The notes beneath the pieces are model-generated. The model had not been told where the DNA came from. It was given only the letters and a program-made list of their open reading frames with translations, and searched no databases. From the NCBI GenBank assembly GCA_003116875.1, contig BCKT01000001.1, positions 2,785,486 through 2,849,485 of the forward strand: DNA of 64,000 bases, given 5' to 3'. Positions 11,330 to 21,532 of this stretch are shown here, in pieces; position 1 is the first letter of the stretch; the number at the start of each line of letters is the position of its first letter. The translations under genes and the position numbers were made by a program. Source of the DNA: Takashimella koratensis (taxonomy: Eukaryota > Basidiomycota > Tremellomycetes > Trichosporonales > Tetragoniomycetaceae).

Positions 11330-12061
11330 GTGGTACTCAAACGCAGGAGTGGTACTCGAACGCAGGCGGTGAGGTGTTTTGTACTCTTCCGTACACCGTA
11401 TACCTCCCGCCCCTTCTCCAAGTCTGATCAGTGCTCATTCATTTCGCTTCTTTACTTTCTGACTCGTACTTTCCCACTGTCCTCCTTCTATGTTTCTACT
11501 TATCTGATGCAACGCTTCCGTACCAGTTTCCCTGGCGCCCCAGCAGCCAAAGATGTGCTGCTACCTGGCTGTCCGCGTGCAGTGAAGTGGAGCCACTGAC
11601 GTCAAACCAACCCTTTGACTATCACTGAGTTGCTTCAAACCTTTCAACACAGTGGTAATCATGAATGCTCTTGTCAATCCTTTCTTCCATTGGCAAAAAC
11701 TTGCACCGAGCGCTTCATGGCTACCCAAAGGAGGAGCGGTCACTGCTATGCCAAACTGTTTTGACCTGACAGAGGAGATTGTCCAGCTCCAAGCGTTTTC
11801 TCGTCTCTGTTTGCACTGAAAGGTTCGTCAAACACTCCTCTTCCCCTGAAAGTCCAGGCGTTGACGTTATCTGTGTGGTGGGAAAAAGCTGTGCTAGGCT
11901 TTCCATGCAAACGTCAGGGTGAGGGGACACTTGTAAGCATAGTTTGCAGAGGGATTCACAGTTGGATTTGTTCGTTTCTCACCCTTTCAACTACTCACAC
12001 CCCCATCACCGGAACCGCCATTCACCATTCATTACACAATTTCACCCCAATTCAACCCCAC
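11330..12061. other. Spacer between KDHL copies 2 and 3
   Basis: No gene is supported. The 3' flank of copy 2 contains TTTTGTACTCTTCCGTA (about 11374-11390), which recurs after copy 4. The block 11766-11857 is described separately. Confidence 0.55.
11766..11857 (+). repeat. Intergenic block of the KDHL array, unit B
   Basis: Partner of 10441-10537. A weaker trace (CCAAGCTGTTTTGCTGAGAT near 14274) of the segment just before this block follows copy 4. Confidence 0.6.
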
Positions 12062-12697
12062 ATGAAGGAGCCAAAGACCATCACAAGGGACAAATACGAT
12101 TCCGAGGCGATGCAGATCATGACTCTGCACAGTGCCATCAACTACGACCTTACGGACGAGCCGGTTAGCGAGTCACGGGAGGTCGAAATGATGGTCGCAT
12201 CGTTCAAGGTTAGACACGGACACGGCCACTTTCGGATGACAGAAATCGACTGCTCGTGCTCAAAAGCAGACGCAGACCAGAGTTGGACAGGGGAGTTCAA
12301 GGGGACTACGACGACGGACCCCAAAACTCCCGCCGCAATTCGGTTTTCCGTCAAACAGATTCATGTCCCGAAGCTCGAGATCTGCGTTACCGATGGACCG
12401 GAATACACTTTGGTCGGCTCAAACGGCGTCTACACCAACATCACTTGCCATCCCCCGACGAGAAAGTCATTCCAGCACCGCCTTTTCATCAGCCATCATC
12501 TCAGTCAGGAGAACATCGAATGACTTTGGCGAACGGAACTCGCTGGAAAGCCATTGCCTTTTCCTCCGACGATGCCCAAGGGTGCTTGGCCGTCTACCGA
12601 TGCCCGTTCGTCCGCCCCTCGCCCCCCTTCGTCTGCGGCTGGCGAATCCTCAACCGCTACTGGCGCTCACCCAGCTTCAAAGAACGAGATTGGATGA
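12062..12697 (+). pseudogene. KDHL-family copy 3, premature stop in the conserved C-terminal motif
   Basis: Opens at 12062 (MKEPKTITRDKY) and contains the family core: RFSVKQIHVPKLEIC, GSNGVYTNITC and SHHLSQENIE. A TGA at 12521-12523 follows, at the position where copy 4 has Ser and just before the conserved Leu-Trp. The same frame continues after the stop with LWRTELAGK and a Ser/Thr/Pro tail of 57 codons to a TGA at 12695-12697, ending NEIG much as copy 2 ends DSIG. Truncation to 153 residues would remove the conserved Trp. It could still make a shortened protein, but a recent nonsense mutation is the simpler reading. Confidence 0.65.
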
Positions 12698-13533
12698 AGC
12701 ACACGACTCCAAAGCGCGCCGCAAGATATCCAGTACATTCTCATACATTTTGTACCTCCCGCGCCTTCTTTGAGTTTTCAGCGTCATATTCTCAGTCTCT
12801 CGTATCCGTATGCACGCATTCGGCACCCATGGCCTAAACTGAAGGCTCCACTAAATTCACCAATATGAAATGGTCTGTTGCTTGGCTGCCAGCATGCATG
12901 AAAGGATGAAGACACGACGCTTGACCAGCTCCGCGAGAGAGGCGGCACTGCGTCGCTCCTTTCGTCCCTTTCTTTTCCTATTCCTCCTCTGTGTTAGTCG
13001 GAGCACAACCAACGAAGGTCAAAGTGACAAAGATACATTTCCCGACTCTCTGTACTCGCCTTTCGCCAAATTCAGCACAGCTTTGCTCCTTCCCCTCCGC
13101 CACTTCTCCGACACAAAGAACGTGTCTCCGATCTCGACTCTCAGTCGTTTCCAAGCCAGTTCGCTTCGCTCCTTTCCCTTTCCCCGTGTTACTTGCACCG
13201 CTTCGACTGACGAATGTTGTTTCAGGACTCTCTTGATAAAGGAGTGATGAGTATGACTAAGCGAACATCAGTCGAGTGAGCGAAGCAGCCAAGCTGAGTG
13301 CTTTTGCAATCCCGAAAGGATATGCCGCGCTGTTGGAGAAATGCCGGAATACGAAAGATTCTCTCTGAAAGTCCGTTTATAGCTCCTTTGGGGGCCGCCA
13401 ACAACGTTTCTCCGCCGTTTGGAACGAATCCAACCCCCCTACCAAAACCAAGGCTGCTGATGTTATATTCTGAACATCCTCTGATTCAGATACAGTCTTA
13501 CTTCAACACATTCATTCTGACTTCAGCACCGAG
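12698..13533. other. Spacer between KDHL copies 3 and 4
   Basis: No gene is supported. The open frames here have no family motif. Confidence 0.5.
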
Positions 13534-14004
13534 ATGTCGACAGATCAAGCACAGCACAATCTGCAAGCCGAGCTTGTTACTCACCTTCTGAACCTCCAAA
13601 AGGTCACCATCGGTACCGCGAGGGCACCGAACGATTCAAAGGCAACTTACTCAAAAGACAACATTCCCGAGTGCAAAATGCTGCCTTTCAGGAGTTCTGC
13701 ATTGGAGAACGCTGAACTCGATGACTCCACGATTATCAATGTGCAGCTCTCTGTCACGCATCGACACATTCCCTTGTTCCACCGTACATCCGACGGCAAA
13801 ACCAGCGATGTCGACGGCACAGGCGGTGTTTACTCGAACATCACGTTCACCATCCCCCCTCAACCGGCATTGTCGCTGAAACAGCAGACTCTGCGTTCCA
13901 CAGCCTTTACGAAGAACCACCTCACAGACGAGGACATCGAATCGCTTTGGCTGAAGGTTCGCTCCAATGTCTCCTTGGGGACGAGGACTGGGGGAGGAGG
14001 GTAA
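13534..14004 (+). CDS. KDHL-family protein, copy 4 (intact)
   Basis: Single exon, 156 residues. Core features: IINVQLSVTHRHIPLF, then DGTGGVYSNITFTI, then FTKNHLTDEDIESLWLKVRS, followed by a short Gly-rich end. No signal peptide, membrane segment or known domain is visible. The arrangement of alternating hydrophobic strands followed by a C-terminal helix suggests a small beta-rich cytosolic protein; this is inference. It is one of five copies without a visible lesion. Confidence 0.75.
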   Translation: MSTDQAQHNLQAELVTHLLNLQKVTIGTARAPNDSKATYSKDNIPECKMLPFRSSALENAELDDSTIINVQLSVTHRHIPLFHRTSDGKTSDVDGTGGVYSNITFTIPPQPALSLKQQTLRSTAFTKNHLTDEDIESLWLKVRSNVSLGTRTGGGG

Positions 14005-15150
14005 GCGAAGCTCGGAGGGACGCGACGAAGGCTTTTGTACTCTTCCGAAGGCTTTTGTACTCTTCCGTAGTACATTCAGTTGCATGCTTGTCAAGCCTTT
14101 CCCCCTCTTTCATCAGTCCGCTTTACTTGCTTTTTGTTCCCATTTTGTTCAATACCAGTAAAATGAAGTTTTCTCCGAGGAAGACCTTGTGACCGAAGTG
14201 TGAAGGTGCATGGTCTTCGAAGCAAACACATTGGCCGGTAATCATCAGGAGAGCTAAATCCCTCACTCCTCTGCCAAGCTGTTTTGCTGAGATCCATTTT
14301 CGCGTTTCCACAGGATAGAAGATAAAGATCTACCCAGAAGAGAGGATGGAATTTCAGGCCCGTTTCTGCCTTCTTGACGACCCGGTTCATTCCTTGACAT
14401 CTCATTCCTCTCAAAGCTCTTTGCAAGAGTCATCTCGTGGTCGTTTACGACTGAATCAGCTCTTGGGTCAACTTCGCGTATCATGAACAGACATGGGGTG
14501 CTCAAAAAACCTTTGTGCTCAATACATAGATTTGAAGTGATTCAAATGTGGAGCATGAGAGCTCAAAAACCGTCCCTCTTCACTTTCATTCGTGCAGGTG
14601 ATCTTTTTGCATGCAGATATTTTGAGCCAACTACTGTACATCTGGTATCATTGGTGATTAGCTCTTTTGGTTGTAGAGAGAGAGGGAAGGTGTTTGTCTG
14701 ACGATTCAGACGGCACTATAGTGAGCTGTCAATTTCTCTCATCTTCCGTTTCTACTACAGTAACTGCACAAAAATGGGTATCGCCTAAACTTTCGTCCAG
14801 TTTGTTGCTCGACACCCTCGACTTGCCCTCCACCAGCTGTTCAACTTATCCTTTTCACCCAAAAACGAAAGGAAAGATCAAAGGTTTTCATTTCGGCGTC
14901 AGCTGCAAAAGAGGCATGAACGCACACCACAAGCGCCAGAGTCACTAAACTTTTGTTGACGGAGACTGAATCACACCCACCAACGCCCGCTCCCTTTTTT
15001 TGCCTCTCCGGAGTATGGATCCTACCTTTGTCCTTGGATCGGACAGGTTGTTGTATCTCAGTACAGCTGCAAGATACTAGGATTTCACGGCTTAAGATAA
15101 CCTGCCCCTCTTATTGAGCTTTACTTGATGAGCTCTCCAACGCTACGACC
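14005..15150. other. Spacer between KDHL copies 4 and 5
   Basis: Longest spacer of the array. It holds a 20-bp direct repeat near its start and a trace of the array's intergenic block near 14274. A frame near 14875-14948 (KIKGFHFGVSC) faintly resembles the family core and may be a relic, but it is too short to call. Confidence 0.45.
14027..14066 (+). repeat. 20-bp tandem duplication in the 3' flank of copy 4
   Basis: Two perfect copies of GAAGGCTTTTGTACTCTTCC. A single copy of its core occurs in the 3' flank of copy 2, so this element belongs to the ancestral duplicated unit, possibly as an RNA 3'-end signal. Confidence 0.9.
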
Positions 15151-15691
15151 ATGGACTACGGAACATTTTCGACCCAAGAGCCAGCGCCACCGAGCGACGC
15201 GATCATTCCCCCCAAAACAGCAGACCTCGACCTCTCACCTTTGTGGACCTTCAGTCCTAACCTGACCTACCTCGCCTTCAATTGCCCTCTATGATGTTGG
15301 CGCCGCCAGTGTGATCGAGACGGGGCCTTTCGGTTGTGATTGCTACCGTGTGAACGAGGGCTCCTTCTACGCAAAGCTGGCTCCTCAATCCGAGCCGACC
15401 AAGATCAGCTTCAAAGTCACCTGCGAACATGCTCAGAGTTTCAACATTGTTTCACTCGGCGGGCTGCTCAAAAGCCGGGTTCCAGGATCCGGCGGCGTCT
15501 ACTCCACGATCGAATTCTCCTCTGCCCAAGGTGATTCAACCTGTACATGTGTCGTATATTCGAAAGATCATCTCTCTCAGAAGTCGGTCGAAAAGTGCTG
15601 ACCATTCGTGCGCCACAAGCTCTGCCAACAACAGCCTTCAGATATTGATGCGTCATTGGAGGTTCAAGGGTCTGAGGATATGTTCACGTGA
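15151..15691 (+). pseudogene. KDHL-family copy 5, frameshift plus nonsense
   Basis: The frame from the ATG at 15151 (MDYGTFSTQEP) ends early at FNCPL. From about 15276 another frame carries the conserved protein: IALYDVGAASV, KISFKVTCEHA, IVSLGGLLKS, GSGGVYSTIEFSS and YSKDHLSQKSVEKC. One extra base near 15276 restores phase relative to copy 7 (LLSMALLNSGWASL). At 15599-15601 the codon after EKC is TGA where copy 8 has Trp (KKCW). The frame then runs on as PFVRHKL to 15691. Two independent lesions make this a decayed copy. The copia element is inserted about 340 bp downstream. Confidence 0.7.
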
Positions 15692-16030
15692 GAGTACCCT
15701 CCAGCGGTACGCGCACTCCTCGAGTACAGTGAGTGACATAATGAAATTTCTCCAGAATCAGCCATCATTGACTTCCAAAGCTTTAGGCTGGTGTGGGGGT
15801 GGAGATCTTGGACGCTAAAGGGGATACAGAGCTCGAGGGAGGCCGAAAAAGCTGTACTCATGGAGACAGATAGTATGGAGACAGGTGTTGAAAGTCTGCC
15901 GCCGAGTTACAAAGGAATGCTTTGTCAGCGGTATCAAAAGAGACAGTTGACGCTTTCGGACTACGGGAGCTATCTGACGCTGGTTGTCTCCTCCAGATTT
16001 CTACAGAGAGAGAATTGAGCCCGAAGAGGG
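15692..16030. other. 3' flank of KDHL copy 5 up to the copia insertion
   Basis: No gene is supported. Its continuation on the other side of the retrotransposon starts at 21282. Confidence 0.5.
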
Positions 16031-16035
16031 TGTAA
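16031..16035. repeat. Target site duplication, left copy (TGTAA)
   Basis: TGTAA directly before the 5' LTR is identical to 21277-21281 directly after the 3' LTR, as expected for copia integrases, which make 5-bp duplications. Confidence 0.9.
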
Positions 16036-16344
16036 TGTCAGGTATCGAACCCGAGAACTGCGGAGTGGATCTGAAGCGGTCCGAGCGCTCCCGAAGTACC
16101 TGGGATGCCGAGAGGGGACTGCGCAGGCGGTGGCGCAGACGGTGGCGCAGGCCGAGACCATGGAGAACAATAAGGCCACCGGTAGGGGCGATGCAGCGCT
16201 GCGGCGCACGAGCCTGCGAGCGGCTGCGGCCGCGGAGAAGGACGGGGATGCATAACGACGCGCAAGCGGTCGAGGCCGATCTGGTAGAGTTAAATAGCGG
16301 CCAGTAGCGTCGAGGATGAATCCCTAACCCGTTGAAACCTAACA
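16036..16344 (+). repeat. 5' LTR of the copia element
   Basis: 309 bp, starting TGTCAGGTATCGAACCC and ending GAAACCTAACA. At 16256 it has C in a CpG where the 3' LTR has T. The sequence directly after it (16345 onward, GATTCGCAGTCAGAG) is where a primer-binding site is expected; its complement contains CTGCGAA, which resembles a tRNA anticodon loop, as in copia elements primed by internal tRNA fragments. The tRNA is not identified. Confidence 0.93.
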
Positions 16345-16425
16345 GATTCGCAGTCAGAGTTAGCAAGGACTCTAGACACACCCCCACCCACTGTTTGCCA
16401 CCCATTTGCCACCCAGACACCCACC

Positions 16426-19400
16426 ATGTCTACCAACACCACCCGTCGTACCGTCACCCTCTTGACCGACAACCAACTCCGCTGGGAGCGCGAGATCCTA
16501 GCCGAGCTGCGAGCCAAGGGATGCGCCGGCTTCCTCAAGGGACGAGACCCCGAGCCGATGTCAAGCAGCGACATCGTCAATGGAAAGGTCAAGAGGAGCA
16601 AGAGGATCGACTTGGAGATGCCGTTATCGATCGAGGCCGGTACGGACGCGAAGCAGAAGGAGTGGAAGGACTGGGTCGTTCGACAGGACAAAGCCATGGG
16701 TATCCTCTCATCGTCGGTCGAGGCCGATGTTGCGCGCGCGTTGGTCAAGCTCGACACCCCACTCGAGATGTGGGACTTCCTGATGGTCATNGTCGAACGA
16801 CAGTCAGCCTCTGAGGTGAACAGGGTACAGGAGCTACTCACAGTCACCCAGCTCCACGACGACACGCCCAAGGCCATGCAGAAACACCTGCAGGTCTACT
16901 CCGACCTGCTCGACCGCGCTGAGCACTGCAAGATCATCAACACCGAGGGTGCGAAGATCGAGAAGTTCGTCGCTAGCCTCTATGCCCAGTTCCCCGTGTT
17001 CACAACGCAGATTGTGGCACGCAATGTCGACAATTGGTTCGAGTTGCGCGCGCTGTGGAACGACGAAGTTGAGCGACGAAAGGTAGCAAAGGCATCGAGG
17101 TCGAACGCCAAGGCTATGGCCCTCGCTACCTTCCCACAGCAGACGGGACGAGGCGGTCGAGGTGGAGGGCGAGGCGGCCGAGGCCGCGGAGCCAATCGAA
17201 ACGGAGGCAAGGGTGGGATGGAGACTAGGGCTTGTTACAACTGCGGTAAGACAGGCCACCTCAAGGCAAACTGTCCTGCGGGACAGCGAGGGACCGCCCC
17301 AAGGGGCGGAGCGAAGGCCGGTGGCAACGGCGATAAAGAGGACGATAGCGACGGCTTTGGACTAGCATCAGTCGGAGTTGCTGGGGTTGTCACGGGGGCC
17401 ACCAATGGGTTCGAGGACATGTGGATCGTCAACTCCGGCGCAACACACCACATGTCCGGGTTTCGAGAGTGCATGGGCGATGCTATTGCCCCCACCGCTC
17501 GATTCACCACCACCGGCGCTGGGGGACGAGTCCTTCAGGCGCTAGGCGTGGGCAAGGCGACGCTACTCGACGCGGACGGGCAATCGGTAGCGGTGAACGG
17601 GGTCAAGTACATCCCCGGCCTCGGATTCAACCTCCTCTCGTACTCGGTGATGATCGACAAAGGTTGGGACGTCCAACTCCGAAGCGGCAATGGCTGGATC
17701 TCCCGTGGGGAGACCAGGATCGATCTCGAGCGTCAAGGGCGTCATTGGGTAGTGAAAGACCATAGTACCCATGCGCTGGCGTTGCCGGTTGTCGAATGCA
17801 CCCGTTCCCTCTACNATGAACATGTCCGGCTGGGCCATGTAGGGCGAACGAGGTTGCTAGAGCTAGCCAGGAAGGGCATGCTTGCAATGGGACATGATGA
17901 GGCGGTGGCGGATCGCTTCAAAACGCTCGACTGCAAGACGTGTGCAAAAATGAAGTCGACACGGTCGCCAATCGTGTCCGATGGTCCACGAGCAACTAAG
18001 GACGGCGAAATGATTCATGTCGACCTAGCGGGACCATTCTCCCCTTCGATAGGGGGAGAGGATCACCTAGTTATCATGCTCGACGACTACTCGAGGGCAT
18101 GCTGGGTGGAGCCGACCAGGGGGAGATTGTCGGCTCCCAAGGTCGTGCAAAGGTTCGTTGCCCTTGTGGAGAGGCAACTGGGAGGCGCAGTCCGGTTCAT
18201 TCGATCGGATAACGCGCCAGAACTAGTCTCGAAGGACTTCGAAGACTGGCTGAGCGAGAAGGGTATCGTGCACCAACGAACGACCCTGCACACGCCGCAG
18301 TTAAACGGCGTAGCAGAACGCTTTGTCGGAACGATCAAAGCGATGGTAAGATCGATGCTTGCGAGCTCGAGTCTGCCACACTCGTACTGGGGCTACGCAG
18401 CAAGGTACGCAGCGGTGGTCTGGATGTGCGTACACGAGGGACGAGACGGACGCGAACCGTGGTCCAAGGTCACCGGGAGAAACAACGACCTCTCGAGCGT
18501 CTTACCCTTCGGCACGAGGGTAACGGTACACGTCCAAGACGCGCAGCGGCGCGGTAACCGGTTCGACATCCCGCGGGGACAAGCCGGTAGAGTCATAGGA
18601 CAGCGCCTAGGTTCGAGTGGATGGATGATACTCCTTGACGAAGGAGGCATCATACACTCCAGGGATGCGCGCCCCTCAGCGGAGGAGCCGCTACCCGCCG
18701 CCCCAACCCCAAGAGACGGGGTTGACGGGGCGGCGAATACCGCCGGGAGACGGCGGGCAATGCTTCATGACGCCGAACCGGAGTTCAGCGCCGAAGGAAG
18801 CGAGGACGACAATCAGGGAAACGTCGAAGCGCCACCCGAGGAAGAGAGGGAAATGACGCCTCGACAGACACGTCGACCCAGCAGCCCACTCTCCGAGCCA
18901 CCGGCCGAGGCCGGGGCAGCCGAAGGAGATGAGATTGAACTCGAAGCGCCAACAACCCACGTAAAGGGATGGCGATACGTGCCCTCTGAGGAGGCACCAC
19001 AACCGAGCAACCCGTCGGCTGGTGAGACAGGTGGATCGAGGATTGATGACACCGGCGTACAACGATCAACACGACTCGACGAGATACGCGACCAAGGCCG
19101 AGCGCTGGCGGTGTACGAGCATGACAACCCGAAGACCGTTGCTGAGGCAATGGGTAGTCCCTACGCTGCACAATGGACGTCAGCAATGAAGAAAGAGCTA
19201 GACAAGCTCAGGGAGATGGGGACATGGGACGAGGTGGACTCGATCCCGAACGGGCGACGCACAATTGGAGCCAAATGGGTCTTCAAGATCAAGCGTGATG
19301 CAGACGGACGAGCAACGAAGTTCAAGGCTTGACTGGTGGCGAAAGGATATTCGCAGCTCAAAGGGGTCGACTATAACGAAACATTCGCCCCGGTCGCACG

Positions 19401-20688
19401 GATGCAGTCGCTGAGGTTACTGCTTGCGCTGGCGTCAACACTGGACCTCGAGGTCCAACAGGCCAACGTTGCGAGCGCATATCTAAACGGTACACTTGAA
19501 GAAGAGATCTTCATGGGATATCCGGAGATGATGCGACAGAAAGGATCAGCTCTGAAGCTGAAGAAAAGCCTCTACGGACTGAAGCAGTCTGGTAGAGCAT
19601 GGTGGGAGGAACTTACCACCAAACTGAAACAGCAGGGCTTCACCAGCCTTGAGAGCAAGTGGGGCCTGCACTTCCAAGCAAAGACAGACAATAACGCTGC
19701 GGTGCTAGTCTTCGTGTACGTCGACGACCTAGTGGTAGCCTCGAGGAGCGCCAAGACGATCGACAAGGTGTTTGCTGGCCTAGCAAAACACTGGGAAATA
19801 GAGAGGCTAGGGGATGTCAGCACAATCCTAGGGATCAAGGTGCAAAGGGACAGGGGGAGTAGAGTAACTCACCTATCGCAACCGTCATACATCGACCAGA
19901 TCATCGAGCGATTCCCCGAGGCGACCAAGTGGAAGCGCCCACCAAGTTCGCCACTAGCCAAAGACCACGAGAGACGTGGGGAACAGGACAAGGCGGCCAA
20001 TATATCGAGGTATAAAGCGATCGTCGGCAGTTTACTCTGGATCGCGTCATCAACTCGACCAGACGTTGCGTTTGCCGCGGGGGTTCTAGGCCGAGCATCA
20101 GCAAACCCCACTAGCCATGACTGGACGCTTGCAATGCGCACNGTGGCTTACCTGAAGGGGACGCAAGGAGAAAGGCTGAGGCTGGGCGGCAAGGAGAGGA
20201 CACCGCTCGAGGTATGGACAGATGCCGACCTAGGAGGCAAACTAGCGGGGCGACGATCAACCACCGGCTGGATAACGTTCGTCTGCGGCTCACCCGTGTT
20301 GTGGGCCTCAAAGAGACAGAGCACAGTTGCTCAGTCCACCGCCGAATCGGAATACATTGCGATGTCAGAGGCGATCCGAGAGGTGGTTTGGATGCGAGGG
20401 GTATTGAAGGAACTGAAGTCGCACTGGGCAATTAAGTCAGCCACCAGAGTTCACTGTGATAACCAGGCGGCAATCGCAATTGCCAAGGGACCTACCTCAC
20501 ACCAGAGACGCAAGCACATCGATATCAAGTATCACTACTTGAGACTGATGGTTGAGAAAGGTGTGGTTGACGTCGACTACGAACGAAGCAAGGAGAATCG
20601 AGCGGATCTCCTCACCAAGTCAGTCTCAGGACCCGAGACGACACGAAAGCAACTGCAACTTGGCCTGGTAGGCAAACCAGAAGCGTAG
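16426..20688 (+). pseudogene. copia gag-pol polyprotein, inactivated
   Basis: One frame of 1420 codons plus the terminal stop, interrupted by TGA at 19330-19332 in the conserved FKA-LVAKGYSQ segment at the start of reverse transcriptase, where the family has Arg. Visible parts: a CCHC knuckle (CYNCGKTGHLKANC) near 17233; the protease site WIVNSGATHH with Asn336 where the family has the catalytic Asp; the integrase zinc region (HVRLGH...CKTC) and D-D-E core (HVDLAGP, RSDNAPE, NGVAERF); reverse transcriptase with Asn1014 in the ANVASAYLNG segment where the first catalytic Asp is expected, and an intact YVDD at 19717-19728; RNase H (TDADLGG, STAESEYIA, CDNQAA). All three changes are G:C to A:T at former CpG sites. 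N bases occur at 16791, 17815 and 20142. Confidence 0.9.
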
Positions 20689-20957
20689 ATTCGATATCCG
20701 AGGAGATCAAGAGGTGTTGCAGGGACATTGGCTGAGCTGGAGGTCGTCAAAGTCATCAGAGACGGGCTGAGGACATAGAAGGAAAAGAGGAAAGGTGTCA
20801 ATGACACGGTTCGCTACCCCCGGCGTTACCGGTGTTACCGACAGCCAACCAAATGTGGCGATTTCAATCCTCACTTACATTTCGAGCTTCCATCCAGTTC
20901 AAGGCAGGTACGACTATACATAGTACGTGCTAGAGTGGGTTGAGGACCTCTCTCGAC

Positions 20958-20966
20958 GAGGGGNAG
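20958..20966 (+). promoter_or_regulatory. Polypurine tract of the copia element
   Basis: The purine run GAGGGGNAG lies directly before the 3' LTR, the position used to prime plus-strand DNA synthesis. It contains one ambiguous base. Confidence 0.6.
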
Positions 20967-21276
20967 TGTCAGGTATCGAACCCGAGAACTGCGGAGTGGA
21001 TCTGAAGCGGTCCGAGCGCTCCCGAAGTACCTGGGATGCCGAGAGGGGACTGCGCAGGCGGTGGCGCAGACGGTGGCGCAGGCCGAGACCATGGAGAACA
21101 ATAAGGCCACCGGTAGGGGNGATGCAGCGCTGCGGCGCACGAGCCTGCGAGCGGCTGCGGCCGCGGAGAAGGACGGGGATGCATAATGACGCGCAAGCGG
21201 TCGAGGCCGATCTGGTAGAGTTAAATAGCGGCCAGTAGCGTCGAGAGATGAATCCCTAACCCGTTGAAACCTAACA
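20967..21276 (+). repeat. 3' LTR of the copia element
   Basis: 310 bp, nearly identical to 16036-16344. Differences: N at 21120, T at 21187 (C in the 5' LTR, CpG to TpG), and one extra base near 21246 (GAGAGATG against GAGGATG). Confidence 0.93.
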
Positions 21277-21281
21277 TGTAA
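21277..21281. repeat. Target site duplication, right copy (TGTAA)
   Basis: Matches 16031-16035; it marks the right edge of the insertion. Confidence 0.9.
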
Positions 21282-21446
21282 GGAGACGAATGGTCACATT
21301 TGATGCCGACTCGCGGCAAAGGATTGCTTTGCTACCGGATCTGAGAGTTGGACGACGATCTTTTCTTTTAGCAACTGTACTCCCGAGACATTTTTGTTCG
21401 CACGCTTGGCTGCTCTTGGAGCGCCCCAGAGTATATGACCTCGAAG

Positions 21447-21454
21447 TATAAGAG
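21447..21454 (+). promoter_or_regulatory. TATA box of KDHL copy 6
   Basis: TATAAGAG lies 86 bp before the ATG at 21533, at a spacing like that of copy 1. Confidence 0.5.
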
Positions 21455-21532
21455 TGCGGTTCTCACTGTTTGAGCAAAGACCCCATCATTTTGCTCGCCC
21501 CATAAGCAAAGTGCTCTGACCCTTTTAACAGC

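Larger units (their letters stand above)
16036..21276 (+). mobile_element. Complete Ty1/copia LTR retrotransposon, 5.24 kb
   Basis: Two LTRs (309 and 310 bp, both starting TGTCAG and ending TAACA) flank one gag-pol frame in the copia order: gag, protease, integrase, reverse transcriptase, RNase H. The element is bordered by a TGTAA duplication and lies in the sense orientation of the KDHL array, between copies 5 and 6. The LTRs differ by one substitution, one single-base indel and one ambiguous base, so insertion was recent. The coding region is inactivated (see the gag-pol entry). Four of the window's six ambiguous bases fall inside it before the 3' LTR's interior, and five in total, which points to merging of several copies during assembly. 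Confidence 0.95.
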
